Origin: Pseudomonas fragi
GTDB taxonomy: Bacteria; Pseudomonadota; Gammaproteobacteria; Pseudomonadales; Pseudomonadaceae
NCBI RefSeq assembly: GCF_002269505.1
Contig: NZ_NQKQ01000015.1
Coordinates: 1 to 64,000 of the forward strand
Reading direction: 5' to 3'
Length of the DNA stretch: 64,000 bases
Under the pieces are notes generated by a model. It was not told the origin of the DNA, ran no database searches, and was given only the letters and a program-made list of their open reading frames with translations. A program made the position numbers and the translations under genes. This document shows, piece after piece, positions 34,012 to 43,116 of this stretch. How positions within the stretch are numbered: position 1 is the first letter of the stretch; each line of letters starts with the position of its first letter.

Positions 34012-36189
34012 TTACAGGCCGTTTTTGGCCTTGAACTCGCGACGGCGACGGTGCAGTACCGGCTCGGTATAGCCATTAGGCTGCTTGCTACCTTCGATCA
34101 CCAGTTCGACGGCCGCCTGGAAGGCGATGTTGCTGTCGAAGTCTGGCGCCAGCGGACGGTACAGCGCGTCGTTGGCGTTTTGGCGATCGACCACCGGCGC
34201 CATGCGCTTGAGGCTGGCCATGACCTGGTCCTGGTTGACGATGCCGTGACGCAGCCAGTTGGCGATGTGCTGGCTGGAAATACGCAGCGTGGCACGGTCT
34301 TCCATCAGGCCGATGTCATTGATATCCGGCACCTTCGAACAACCCACGCCCTGGTCGATCCAGCGCACAACGTAGCCCAGGATGCCCTGGGAGTTGTTGT
34401 CCAGTTCGTTCTGGATCTGTTCCGGGGTCCACTGCGGGTTCACCGCCAGCGGGATGGTCAGGATGTCGTCCACCGAAGCCGGTGTACGCTTGGCCAGCTC
34501 GGCCTGACGGGCGAACACGTCAACCTTGTGGTAGTGCAGTGCGTGCAACGCAGCGGCGGTCGGTGATGGCACCCACGCGGTGTTGGCGCCGGCCAGCGGG
34601 TGAGCGATTTTCTGTTCGAGCATCGCCGCCATCAGGTCGGGCATGGCCCACATGCCTTTACCGATTTGTGCACGACCTTGCAGGCCAGTGCTCAAGCCGA
34701 CATCGACGTTGTTGTTTTCGTAGGCCGAAATCCACTTCTGGGCTTTCATGTCGGCCTTGCGTACTACCGGGCCGGCTTCCATCGAGGTGTGAATCTCGTC
34801 GCCGGTACGGTCAAGGAAGCCGGTGTTGATAAACACCACACGCTCGCTGGCGGCTTTGATGCACGCCTTGAGGTTGACGGTGGTGCGGCGCTCTTCGTCC
34901 ATGATCCCGACTTTGAGCGTGTTGCGTGGCAGCTTGAGCACGTCTTCGATGCGGCCGAACAGTTCGTTGGTGAACGCGGCCTCTTCAGCGCCGTGCATCT
35001 TCGGCTTGACGATGTACACCGAGCCGGTGCGGCTGTTGCTGCGCGTGGCCTTGCCGTTGAGGCTGTGGATCGCTGCCAGGCTGGTCAACAGGCCGTCGAG
35101 GATGCCTTCGGGCACTTCGTGGCCGTCTTTGTCGAGGATCGCGTCGATGGTCATCAGGTGACCCACGTTGCGCACGAACAGCAGCGAACGGCCATGCAGG
35201 CTGACGGTGCCGCCGTTGGGTGCGGTGTACTCGCGATCCGGGTTCATGGTGCGGGTGAAGGTCTGGCCGCCCTTGGACACTTGCTCACTGAGGTCGCCTT
35301 TCATCAGGCCGAGCCAGTTGCGGTAGATCACCACCTTGTCATCGGCATCGACCGCAGCGACCGAGTCTTCGCAGTCCATGATGGTGGTCAGGGCGGCTTC
35401 CATCAGCACGTCTTTGACGCCTGCTGCATCGGTCTGGCCGACAGGGCTGTTGGCATCGACCTGGATTTCGAAGTGCAGGCCGTTGTGCTTGAGCAGCACG
35501 GCCGTCGGCGCTGCGGCCGAGCCGTGGTAACCGATCAGCTGTGCGGTGTCGCGCAGGCCGGTGCTGGCACCGCCCTTGAGGGTCACCTGCAAGGCGCCGT
35601 CAACGATGGCGTAGCCGCTGGAGTCAACGTGGGAGCCGCTGGCCAGGGGCGCAGCTTCGTCGAGAAAGGCGCGGGCGAAGGCAATGACCTTGTCGCCGCG
35701 TACCTTGTTGTAGCCTTTACCCTTTTCGGCGCCATCGGCTTCGCTGATGGCATCGGTGCCATACAGGGCGTCGTACAGCGAACCCCAACGGGCGTTCGAA
35801 GCGTTGAGGGCAAAGCGCGCATTCATCACCGGTACCACCAATTGCGGGCCGGCCATGCGGGCGATTTCGTCATCGACGTTTTGCGTCGTTGCCTGGAAAT
35901 CTGCAACTTCTGGCTGCAGATACCCGATGTCCTGGAGGAAGGCCTTATAAGCCACGGCGTCATGGGCCTTGCCGGCCTGGGCCTGGTGCCAGGCGTCGAT
36001 CCGCGCCTGCAAATCATCGCGTTTGGCGAGCAGTGCTTTGTTCTTGGGTGCCAGGTCATTGATGACCTTGTCGGCACCGGCCCAGAACTGATCGGCGGTG
36101 AGGCCGGTACCGGGGATAGCTTCGTTGTTGACGAAGTCGAACAGGACTTTGGCGACCTGCAGGCCACCGACGTGAACGTGTTCAGTCAT
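34012..36189 (-). CDS. glcB: Malate synthase G
   Basis: 725-residue glyoxylate-cycle enzyme that condenses acetyl-CoA and glyoxylate to malate. The length and the sequence [20 protein letters not shown] at the start are those of isoform G. Catalytic-region segments include [15 protein letters not shown] near 270, [14 protein letters not shown] near 338 and [16 protein letters not shown] near 455. ATG at 36189 follows TGAGGC; an in-frame upstream start at 36201 lacks a site. No glcDEFG or aceA is linked. The gene ends at a shared terminator. Confidence 0.96.
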   Translation of the reverse strand: MTEHVHVGGLQVAKVLFDFVNNEAIPGTGLTADQFWAGADKVINDLAPKNKALLAKRDDLQARIDAWHQAQAGKAHDAVAYKAFLQDIGYLQPEVADFQATTQNVDDEIARMAGPQLVVPVMNARFALNASNARWGSLYDALYGTDAISEADGAEKGKGYNKVRGDKVIAFARAFLDEAAPLASGSHVDSSGYAIVDGALQVTLKGGASTGLRDTAQLIGYHGSAAAPTAVLLKHNGLHFEIQVDANSPVGQTDAAGVKDVLMEAALTTIMDCEDSVAAVDADDKVVIYRNWLGLMKGDLSEQVSKGGQTFTRTMNPDREYTAPNGGTVSLHGRSLLFVRNVGHLMTIDAILDKDGHEVPEGILDGLLTSLAAIHSLNGKATRSNSRTGSVYIVKPKMHGAEEAAFTNELFGRIEDVLKLPRNTLKVGIMDEERRTTVNLKACIKAASERVVFINTGFLDRTGDEIHTSMEAGPVVRKADMKAQKWISAYENNNVDVGLSTGLQGRAQIGKGMWAMPDLMAAMLEQKIAHPLAGANTAWVPSPTAAALHALHYHKVDVFARQAELAKRTPASVDDILTIPLAVNPQWTPEQIQNELDNNSQGILGYVVRWIDQGVGCSKVPDINDIGLMEDRATLRISSQHIANWLRHGIVNQDQVMASLKRMAPVVDRQNANDALYRPLAPDFDSNIAFQAAVELVIEGSKQPNGYTEPVLHRRRREFKAKNGL

Positions 36190-36631
36190 TGCTTGCCTCA
36201 CTCATTTTTATTTAAAGCCTGGAGCGCTTCTCAAAACACCGCCAGAGCGGGTTTGTACGGGGATTGCAGACGCCTTGGCAGACTATGTTGCAAGTTATGT
36301 AGTGGCTGCCGAGGCATACTACATGATCAATTGCAGATGTGAAAATCAGACTGATCACGTCGTTCTGCGACCGTTTTTACGCTAACGGTCACACGCAAGA
36401 ACAGGATGTTCTCAAGAAACAGGCAGGTTGTTCCAGATAATTCTAAAAACAGTACACAATTTAATGGTTGGCGGTCTGTTTTGATCTGCGAAGTGGGTTG
36501 TGTCGCTCTTTGGAAAACGGGTTGCTGCGTCGCAGTGGCGCACCAAACCCTTCGCAGCCTTCGGCAGCGACTACGGGCATTTCATGGCGGCCTATACTCA
36601 TTCGATTCCCCCTAATAAGAGAGCCCCCGCC
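36190..36631. other. 442-base divergent region between glcB and the ACT-domain gene
   Basis: AT-richer than its surroundings and without a supported gene. Two details: ATGTAGT (36297-36303) and ACTACAT (36318-36324) form an inverted repeat around GGCTGCCGAGGC, which looks like a decayed CTGTAGTCGCTGCCG repeat or an operator. A half copy of the same repeat class (TTCGCAGCCTTCGGCAGCGA) lies at 36550-36575. A longer in-frame reading into this region from the ACT-domain gene has no ribosome binding site. Confidence 0.55.
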
Positions 36632-37150
36632 ATGAACCATCTTGTGATTACGGTCTTTGCCCAGGACAAGGCCGGGCAGGTCGAACGCATTGCCCAGTGC
36701 ATCGCCGAGCATGGTGGTAACTGGCTGGAGAGTCGCATGTCGCGCATGGCCGGGCAATTTGCCGGGATCCTGCGTGTCGGCGTGCCTGCCGAAGCCCACG
36801 ATGAGCTGGTCGATGCGTTGCAACGCCTGTCAAAAGAAGGGATTCGGGTGTTGATCGCCGAAAGCGGCATCGAGCAGTCCTGCACCTGGAAGCCCATTGC
36901 CATGGAGCTGGTGGGCAACGATCGCCCCGGTATTGTGCGTGACATCACTCGGGTGCTGACGGAGCAGGGGGTGAGCCTGGAGCGGCTGGTGACCGATGTG
37001 CGGCCCGCGCCCATGAGCAACGAGCCGCTGTTTCATGCCGAGGCCATTCTGGCTGTGCCCCTGACCCTGTCGCTGGATGTGTTGCAAAAGCGTCTGGAAA
37101 CCCTGGCGGATGAACTGCTGGTGGACCTCAAGTTCAGTACCGAGGAATAA
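36632..37150 (+). CDS. GcvR-like protein with two ACT domains
   Basis: 172-residue cytoplasmic protein with tandem ACT domains (about 3-75, HLVITVFAQDKAGQVERIAQ; and about 90-165, MELVGNDRPGIVRDITRVL). This is the architecture of the glycine-cleavage regulator GcvR, which binds glycine and antagonises an activator rather than DNA. ATG at 36632 was chosen over an earlier in-frame one because homology starts here; the upstream AGAGAGC is a modest site. The gcv genes are not nearby. Confidence 0.85.
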   Translation: MNHLVITVFAQDKAGQVERIAQCIAEHGGNWLESRMSRMAGQFAGILRVGVPAEAHDELVDALQRLSKEGIRVLIAESGIEQSCTWKPIAMELVGNDRPGIVRDITRVLTEQGVSLERLVTDVRPAPMSNEPLFHAEAILAVPLTLSLDVLQKRLETLADELLVDLKFSTEE

Positions 37151-37160
37151 CCCCGCCGGT

Positions 37161-38048
37161 TCAGCTGCGCTGACGCATGCTGAACCAGGCATCGAGGCTG
37201 TACACCACCAAGCCGGCCCAGATAAACGCAAAGGCGATCAAGGTACTTTCGGACAAGTGCTCGCCGTACACCCAGACCGCCAGAATCAACACCAGCGTCG
37301 GTGCGATGTACTGCATAAAGCCCAGAGTGGTGTAGGGCAGATGCCGTGCAGCGGCGTTGAAACTGACCAGGGGAATCAGCGTGGCCGGGCCGGCAAGTAC
37401 GAGCAGCCAGGCTTCTGATGTGCTCCAGAACTCAACATGAGCACTGTTGGCCTCGGGGTGTAACAGCAACCAGCCAATAGCCACCGGCACCAGAATCCAG
37501 GTTTCCACCACCAGCCCCGGCAGTGCCTTGACTGGCGCCTGTTTGCGGATCAGCCCGTAAAAACCGAATGTCAGTGCCAGCACCAGCGACACCCACGGCA
37601 GGCTGCCCACTTGCCACACTTGCTGGGCCACGCCCGCAGCGGCCAGGCCTACGGCAATCCACTGCAAGCGTCGCAGGCGTTCGCCCAGCAACAACATGCC
37701 GAGCAGCACGTTGACCAGCGGGTTGATGTAATAGCCCAGGCTGGCTTCGACCATGCGGTCGTTGTTCACTGCCCACACGTAGGTCAGCCAGTTGGCGGCA
37801 ATCAGCAGGCCGCTGATGGTCAGCACGCCAAGGCGTTTGGGATTGTCGCGCAGCTCCTGCCACCAGCCGGGGTGCTTCCATACCAGCAGCAACAGTGAGC
37901 CGAACAAGGCGGACCAGAGCACCCGGTTAACAATGATTTCGGCCGCCGGGACGCTTGCCAGCAGTTTGAAGTAGAGCGGGAAGATGCCCCAGATGACATA
38001 GGCCGTGAGGCCTAGAATGTACCCGCGACGCGGGTTGGCGGCTTGCAT
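37161..38048 (-). CDS. rarD: RarD-type EamA permease
   Basis: 295-residue inner-membrane protein with ten hydrophobic helices. RGYILGLTAYVIWGIFPLYF at 8-27, LLIAANWLTYVWAVNNDRMVEASLGYYINPLVNVLLG (around 85-120) and LPYTTLGFMQYIAPTLVLIL near 235-255 are characteristic of RarD (chloramphenicol-sensitive protein family). Substrate unknown. The start is ATG at 38048 after AAGGATTC. It converges on the ACT-domain gene with only 10 bases between stops. Confidence 0.93.
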   Translation of the reverse strand: MQAANPRRGYILGLTAYVIWGIFPLYFKLLASVPAAEIIVNRVLWSALFGSLLLLVWKHPGWWQELRDNPKRLGVLTISGLLIAANWLTYVWAVNNDRMVEASLGYYINPLVNVLLGMLLLGERLRRLQWIAVGLAAAGVAQQVWQVGSLPWVSLVLALTFGFYGLIRKQAPVKALPGLVVETWILVPVAIGWLLLHPEANSAHVEFWSTSEAWLLVLAGPATLIPLVSFNAAARHLPYTTLGFMQYIAPTLVLILAVWVYGEHLSESTLIAFAFIWAGLVVYSLDAWFSMRQRS

Positions 38049-38179
38049 GCAGAATCCTTGCTTAGGCAACTAACAGACACGGAAGAAGCCAAGAGTGTAA
38101 GCAGGTTTTGCAGACGTGTCGTGCAGGAGATCTGCAAGGCGGGCATGTTTTTTTGCACCAGCAGCGGCCCCGGTTTTTC

Positions 38180-38267
38180 TGTGGGAGCGGGCTTGCTCGC
38201 GATGCAGGCGCTGCGGTCTGTTAGTTAAACCGCAATCGCCCCAATCGCGAGCAAGCCCGCTCCCACA
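38180..38267. repeat. REP doublet between rarD and srkA
   Basis: TGTGGGAGCGGGCTTGCTCG and its inverted copy, about 40 bases apart. Confidence 0.9.
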
Positions 38268-38285
38268 AGAGCCACATGCATGGCG

Positions 38286-39260
38286 TCAGAACAGCTTCAG
38301 CGGCTCTTCATTGAGTGCCGAAAGCTGTTCGCGTAACGCCAGGATCTGGTCACCCCAATAGCGCTCGCTGCCAAACCACGGGAAGCTGTGCGGGAAGGCC
38401 GGGTCGTCCCAGCGTCGCGCCAGCCAGGCGCTGTAGTGCATCAGGCGCAAAGCGCGCAGCGGTTCAATCAACGCCAGTTCGCGGGGGTTGAAGTCATGGA
38501 ATTCGCTGTAACCGTCCATTAATTCTGACAGCTGCCCCAGACATTCCTGACGGTCACCGGCCAGCATCATCCACAAGTCCTGTACCGCAGGGCCCATGCG
38601 GCAGTCATCAAGATCGACGATATGGAACACTTCGTCGCGGCACATCATGTTGCCGGGGTGGCAATCGCCATGCATGCGGATGTTGGTGTGCGGAGTGGCG
38701 GCGTAGACGTCTTCAACGCGCTTGAGCAGGTCGCGGGCGACGGACTCGTAAGCCGGGAGCAGGCTGCGCGGAATAAAGTTGCCTTCAAGCAGGGTGGTCA
38801 GCGAGTCGTGACCGAAGTTTTTCACCCCCAGCGCTTCGCGGTGTTCGAACGGCTTGGTTGCACCTACGGCATGCAGGCGGCCAAGCAGTTGCCCGAGACG
38901 ATACAACTGGTCGAGATTGCCCGGCTCTGGCGCACGGCCACCACGGCGTGGAAACAGGGTAAAGCGAAAACCCTGGTGTTCGAACAGGCTTTGGCCGTTG
39001 TGAATCATCGGCGCCACCACGGGCACTTCGCAGTCGGCCAGTTCGAAGGTGAAGCGGTGTTCTTCGAGGATCGCTTCGTTGGTCCAGCGCTGAGGGCGAT
39101 AGAACTTGGCGATCAGCGGCTGCGAGTCTTCGATGCCGACCTGATACACGCGGTTTTCGTAGCTGTTGAGCGCCAACACGCGGGCATCGCTCAGGAAACC
39201 GATGCTCTCGACGGCGTCGAGCACCAGATCAGGGGTAAGTGTTGCAAACGGATGAGACAT
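38286..39260 (-). CDS. srkA: Stress response kinase A (YihE/SrkA family Ser/Thr kinase)
   Basis: 324-residue APH/choline-kinase-fold protein. Motifs: the catalytic loop MHGDCHPGNMM near 205-215, the DFG-equivalent HIVDLDDCRMGP near 222-233, and VLALNSYENRVYQVG near the N-terminus for nucleotide binding. SrkA limits stress-induced cell death in E. coli. ATG at 39260 follows AGGAGTC; the longer frame runs into the neighbouring REP and is rejected. Confidence 0.93.
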   Translation of the reverse strand: MSHPFATLTPDLVLDAVESIGFLSDARVLALNSYENRVYQVGIEDSQPLIAKFYRPQRWTNEAILEEHRFTFELADCEVPVVAPMIHNGQSLFEHQGFRFTLFPRRGGRAPEPGNLDQLYRLGQLLGRLHAVGATKPFEHREALGVKNFGHDSLTTLLEGNFIPRSLLPAYESVARDLLKRVEDVYAATPHTNIRMHGDCHPGNMMCRDEVFHIVDLDDCRMGPAVQDLWMMLAGDRQECLGQLSELMDGYSEFHDFNPRELALIEPLRALRLMHYSAWLARRWDDPAFPHSFPWFGSERYWGDQILALREQLSALNEEPLKLF

Positions 39261-39338
39261 GCTGACTCCTGCGCGCAGCAGGCTGCCGCGTCCGGCCATG
39301 CATGTTAGCGCAGACCGGGTACAAGCTGGCACAAAACC

Positions 39339-39425
39339 TGTGGGAGCGAACCTGTTCGCGATTACATCACTGCGGTTATCCAGAAAGCCCATGTCGCCTG
39401 TATCGCGAGCAGGCTCGCTCCCACA
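39339..39425. repeat. REP doublet between srkA and phoX
   Basis: Left arm TGTGGGAGCGAACCTGTTCG has diverged (A for G, T for C), right arm is canonical. About 40 bases of spacer. Confidence 0.85.
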
Positions 39426-39436
39426 AGGGATTTGTA

Positions 39437-41338
39437 TTACGCGCCTACAATACCGCCGTCTTCCCGGCTAATGGCCATGACCGAAGAACGCGGTTTGCCG
39501 TTGGGCAGGTGCTCGGGGAAGGTGGAACCGCCGTTTTCGCCGGGGTGCTGAATGCCTACGAACAGGGTTTTGTGGTCGGGCGAGAAGCTGATGCCGGTGA
39601 CTTCACAGCCAATCGGCCCGACCATGAAGCGGCGGATTTCACCGCTGGCCGGGTCGGCGCAGAGCATCTGGTTATTGCCCATGCCGGCAAAGTCGCCGCT
39701 GTTGCTGGCATCGCCGTCGGTGAGGACCCATAGGCGCCCTGCATCGTCAAAACCCAGGCCGTCTGGGCTGTTGAACATGTTTTGCGGGGTGATGTTGGCC
39801 GAGCCTCCTTTGGCCGTTTTGCCGTGCACTGCCGGGTTGCCGGCCACCACAAACAGGTCCCAGTCAAAGGTGTCCGAGCCGTGATCACCCTTCTTGGCTT
39901 TCCAGCGCAGGATTTGCCCGTAGACGTTTTTCTCACGCGGGTTGGGCCCGCCAGCCGGCTGTCCATCCTCGCCACGTTTGACGTTGTTGGTCAGGGTGCA
40001 ATAGACCTGGCCGTCTTTGGGGCTGACCACAATCCACTCCGGGCGATCCATACGCGTGGCCCCGACGGTGCTTGCCGCCATACGTGCATGAATCAACACC
40101 TCGGCCTGATTGGCAAACCCCTTGGTCGCATCGACGCCGTTTTTGCCGTGGCTCAGTTCAACCCACTGGCCGTGGCCTTTAGGGCGATCGGGATTGCTGT
40201 CGCCACCGTCAAAACGCGCCACATAAAGCGTGCCGTGGTCGAGCAGATCGCGGTTGGCCTTGGGGTTCTGGTGGTCGATCCTGTCGCGGCTGATGAATTT
40301 ATAGATGAACTCGCCGCGCTCATCGTCGCCCATGTAGACCACGGCACGGCCGTCGCCGGTTTCGGCGAGTGCGGCGTTTTCGTGCTTGAAACGGCCCAGG
40401 GCAGTGCGTTTGACCGGTGTTGAGAGCGGGTCGAACGGGTCGATTTCCACCACCCAGCCGTGACGGTTGAGTTCGTTGGGGTTGTGCGCCAGGTCAAAGC
40501 GCGGGTCGTGCAGGTGCCAGTTGATATCTTTGCTGGCCGCGACGACGCCATAGCGTTTTTGTGCAGCGTCGAAGGCCTGTTTGGGATCAGAGCTGCCAAA
40601 ACAGTCGGTGAAGTTTTCCTCGCACGTCAGGTAGGTGCCCCACGGCGTTTTGCCGTTGGCGCAGTTCTGGAACGTGCCCAATGCGCGGCTGCCGGTAGCG
40701 TCGGCCTGGGTGCGCAGCAGCTCGTGGCCCGCCGCGGGGCCGCTGAGGCGGATAGGGGTGTTGCCGTGGATGCGCCGGTTAAAGGGTGAGCCCTGGACAA
40801 ACTGCCAGCCGTTGCCCTTGCGCTGGATTTCGATTACCGACACGCCTTCACTGGCCTGGGCCTTGCGTACTTCTTCGGCAGAGATGGGGGTGCCACCGTG
40901 GGGGTAGAGGTAGCGGTAGTTGGTGTATTCATTGTTGATTGCCATCAGGGCGCGGTCCGAGTCATCCGCGAAGGCAAACAGGCTCATGCCGTCGTTGTTG
41001 TCGCCAAATTGCACTTCCTGCTCGCTGGCAGTGCCGTTGCCGGCCGGGTCAAACGCCGGGCCGTTGGCCTGTAGCGGCTGGCCCCAGCTGATGAGCACCG
41101 AGGCGCGGTAGCCAGGTGGCAGGCTGATGGTATCGGTGGTGGCTGCGTTGATACTGTCGAACCCCAGCAAGTTGCTGTTGGCAGCGCTGACACCCGCCGC
41201 CAGTGCGCTACGCCCGAGCAGGCCGCCGCCGAGGAACATCGCCGCGCCGCACAAGGCGCCAGCGCTGATAAAGCCACGTCGACTAAGGCCAACCATCTGC
41301 TCAAGGTCGGTGGATTGGTTTTCTTCTAATAGGCTCAT
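39437..41338 (-). CDS. PhoX-family alkaline phosphatase (DUF839), Tat-exported
   Basis: 633-residue protein. The Tat signal SRRGFISAG (about 20-28) followed by a long hydrophobic stretch to about 50 shows folded export to the periplasm. The body has the PhoX signatures LMAINNEYTNYRYLYP, TWGTYLTCEENFTDCFG-type calcium/iron-binding segment, and NSPDGLGFDDAGRLWVLTDGD. PhoX enzymes release phosphate from many monoesters using Fe3+/Ca2+. ATG at 41338 chosen because an upstream in-frame extension enters the B-class repeat; the ribosome binding site is weak. No Pho box was recognised. Confidence 0.92.
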   Translation of the reverse strand: MSLLEENQSTDLEQMVGLSRRGFISAGALCGAAMFLGGGLLGRSALAAGVSAANSNLLGFDSINAATTDTISLPPGYRASVLISWGQPLQANGPAFDPAGNGTASEQEVQFGDNNDGMSLFAFADDSDRALMAINNEYTNYRYLYPHGGTPISAEEVRKAQASEGVSVIEIQRKGNGWQFVQGSPFNRRIHGNTPIRLSGPAAGHELLRTQADATGSRALGTFQNCANGKTPWGTYLTCEENFTDCFGSSDPKQAFDAAQKRYGVVAASKDINWHLHDPRFDLAHNPNELNRHGWVVEIDPFDPLSTPVKRTALGRFKHENAALAETGDGRAVVYMGDDERGEFIYKFISRDRIDHQNPKANRDLLDHGTLYVARFDGGDSNPDRPKGHGQWVELSHGKNGVDATKGFANQAEVLIHARMAASTVGATRMDRPEWIVVSPKDGQVYCTLTNNVKRGEDGQPAGGPNPREKNVYGQILRWKAKKGDHGSDTFDWDLFVVAGNPAVHGKTAKGGSANITPQNMFNSPDGLGFDDAGRLWVLTDGDASNSGDFAGMGNNQMLCADPASGEIRRFMVGPIGCEVTGISFSPDHKTLFVGIQHPGENGGSTFPEHLPNGKPRSSVMAISREDGGIVGA

Positions 41339-41417
41339 GGCGGGCTCGGCTCTGACGGTTTTGGCAGACACCTTAAGCAGCGGGTATGACAGAGATGTTT
41401 CAGTGTTTGTTTGAAAA

Positions 41418-41461
41418 GCCCTCACGCTTACCCTCTCCCAAAGGGAGAGGGTTGGGGGGGG
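41418..41461. repeat. Single CTCTCCC/GGGAGAG repeat
   Basis: GCCCTCACGCTTACCCTCTC with AAGGGAGAGGGTTGGGG, a degenerate single copy between the modE stop and phoX. Confidence 0.8.
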
Positions 41462-41465
41462 CGGA

Positions 41466-42230
41466 CTAGAGCGCTGTCCCAAGCAACACCAGCGACGGCG
41501 CGAACTGCACTTGCGCCGCGCTGCCCACGCTCAGACCAAGTGTTTCAAGGTGTTGCGGTTCGGTCAGCGCACACAACGTCTGGCCGCCAGGCAGGCTGAT
41601 GCGCACTTCGCTGGGGCCGTCGGCGATGTGTAGGATCTGTTCGATCTGCCCGTGCAGGTGATTGTGTTCGGGACTGGGCAGTTGTGCGACGTCGATCAAC
41701 TGCAGCCAGCCCGCTTTGATCAGCGCTACCGCCGGGCTGCCGATGGCCAGTTCCAGGCGCTGGGTGCTGTCGTGGGTGATTTGCGCCTGCAAGGTCAGGC
41801 CACCGGGTAACTCAAGGTCAATCAGATCGTTGTGACCATGCCTGTGGATGGCAGTAACGGTACCGTGCAACTGGTTACGGGCGCTGGTACGCAACATCAG
41901 GCGGCCCAGCAGGTCGAGATCCCGGGCGTCTTCGGCGGCGTCCAGCACCTGAGCCTGTATTGCCTGCAAGCGCTGATAAAGCCGCAGCACCCGTAGACCT
42001 GCCACGGACAACCGGGCGCCGCCTCCGCCCTTGCCACCTATGCTGCGCTCTACCAAGGGGGTTTGCGCCAGGTTGTTCAGCTCATCGATGGCATCCCACG
42101 CAGCCTTGTAGCTGATGCCCGCACTTTTGGCGGCAGCCGTGATCGAGCCCTGCTCGGCGATGTGTTGCAACAGGGCAATACGTTGCGGGCGGTGGACGAT
42201 ATGTTGGGCAAGCAGGGCAGGCAGGTGCAT
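41466..42230 (-). CDS. modE: Molybdate-responsive regulator ModE
   Basis: 254-residue regulator. N-terminal winged HTH (about 15-110): RIALLQHIAEQGSITAAAKS followed by GISYKAAWDAIDELNN, then RLSVAGLRVLRLYQRL. The C-terminal half has two TOBE/molbindin repeats (LHGTVTAIHRHGHNDLIDLE near 118 and HLHGQIEQILHIADGPSEVRI near 190) that bind molybdate. It normally represses modABC and activates Mo-enzyme genes; no mod transport genes are adjacent here. A single gene. Confidence 0.93.
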   Translation of the reverse strand: MHLPALLAQHIVHRPQRIALLQHIAEQGSITAAAKSAGISYKAAWDAIDELNNLAQTPLVERSIGGKGGGGARLSVAGLRVLRLYQRLQAIQAQVLDAAEDARDLDLLGRLMLRTSARNQLHGTVTAIHRHGHNDLIDLELPGGLTLQAQITHDSTQRLELAIGSPAVALIKAGWLQLIDVAQLPSPEHNHLHGQIEQILHIADGPSEVRISLPGGQTLCALTEPQHLETLGLSVGSAAQVQFAPSLVLLGTAL

Positions 42231-42287
42231 GAAGGCAGGTTCGCAAGACGGGGTGTGCCCGAAAAGTGCCTGCTGCGCAGGGTGGCG

Positions 42288-43028
42288 TCAAGCAAGCCCA
42301 TCGGGTTTTGGCGTGCGCGCCAGGCAATACACATCGACCCGCCGCGCCCCGCCCTTGAGCAGCAGGCGCGCCAGGCTTTCTGCCGTGGCGCCGGTGGTCA
42401 GCACATCATCGATCAGGGCCAGATGCAAACCATTGACCTGTACCCCGGGTGCAAGGCGGAAGGCGTGGCGCAGGTTGCGTTTGCGGGTTTTGGCGTCCAG
42501 ACCCTGTTGCGCAGCGGTGTCCTGGGTACGCAGCAGCCAGTGCGGTTGGCAGGGGAGGCACAACTGCTTGCTGAGCCAGTCACCCAGCATGCCGGCCTGG
42601 TTATAGCCACGCTCACGCAAGCGTTTGCTGGACAGGGGCACTGGCAGCAGGGCGTCGGGTCTAGGCTCACCCGAGTTGAAGCTATCTAGCAGCGATTGGC
42701 CAAGAATTTCGGCCAAAAGTCGTCCATAAGGCCATTTGCTGTGGTGCTTGAAGCGCACGATCAGACTGTCGATTGGAAAGCCATACACCCAAGGCGCATG
42801 GACACGCTCGAAGGCTGGCGGCTGTCTGATGCAATGGCCGCACATCAGCCCCTCCATCGGCAACGGTAAAGCGCACCGCTGGCAGCGGTCACCCAGCCAG
42901 GGCAGCTCCAGTTCGCAGGCGACGCACAGGGCCAACTCCGGGCTGGCGCGCTCGTCACACAACAAACATGATTGGTTGTTTAATAACCAGTTGTAAACCA
43001 GCCTTGTCCATAGTGGTTGACAGTTCAT
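42288..43028 (-). CDS. ComF family protein (phosphoribosyltransferase fold)
   Basis: 246-residue protein with four CxxC-type pairs at the N-terminus (C21/C24, C35/C38, C49/C52, C63/C66) that probably bind zinc, and a C-terminal type I phosphoribosyltransferase domain with the PRPP motif LALIDDVLTTGATAESLA near 205-222. ComF proteins are linked to DNA uptake and single-strand DNA metabolism. Its first codons overlap the BirA-type operator of the divergent bioB, so its 5' end is also part of the biotin control region. Confidence 0.92.
   Translation of the reverse strand: MNCQPLWTRLVYNWLLNNQSCLLCDERASPELALCVACELELPWLGDRCQRCALPLPMEGLMCGHCIRQPPAFERVHAPWVYGFPIDSLIVRFKHHSKWPYGRLLAEILGQSLLDSFNSGEPRPDALLPVPLSSKRLRERGYNQAGMLGDWLSKQLCLPCQPHWLLRTQDTAAQQGLDAKTRKRNLRHAFRLAPGVQVNGLHLALIDDVLTTGATAESLARLLLKGGARRVDVYCLARTPKPDGLA
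42991..43023. promoter_or_regulatory. BirA (biotin repressor) operator
   Basis: TTGTAAACC, 15 bases, GGTTGACAG: this matches the BirA consensus TTGTAAACC-N14..16-GGTTTACAA except for two positions in the right arm. It overlaps the start of comF and the -35 hexamer of the bioB promoter. Confidence 0.8.
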
Positions 43029-43044
43029 GTCGCATCCTTAAACA
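43017..43044 (+). promoter_or_regulatory. Candidate bioB promoter
   Basis: A perfect -35 TTGACA (43017-43022) lies inside the right BirA arm; a weak -10 TAAACA follows at 43039-43044 with a 16-base spacer. BirA binding would block it. About 72 bases of leader precede the bioB ATG. Confidence 0.55.
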
Positions 43045-43116
43045 TGCCGATATCCGTGCCGTGCCTGGGTTTTTTTGCCTCGGGTTCTAGTCAAAGCATA
43101 AACAAGAGAAACGCCG

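Noticed and set aside
34600..36342. 580-codon open frame opposite glcB
   Set aside because: Antisense to a complete malate synthase G with all motifs; composition rich in Val/Gly/His/Asp typical of a shadow frame.
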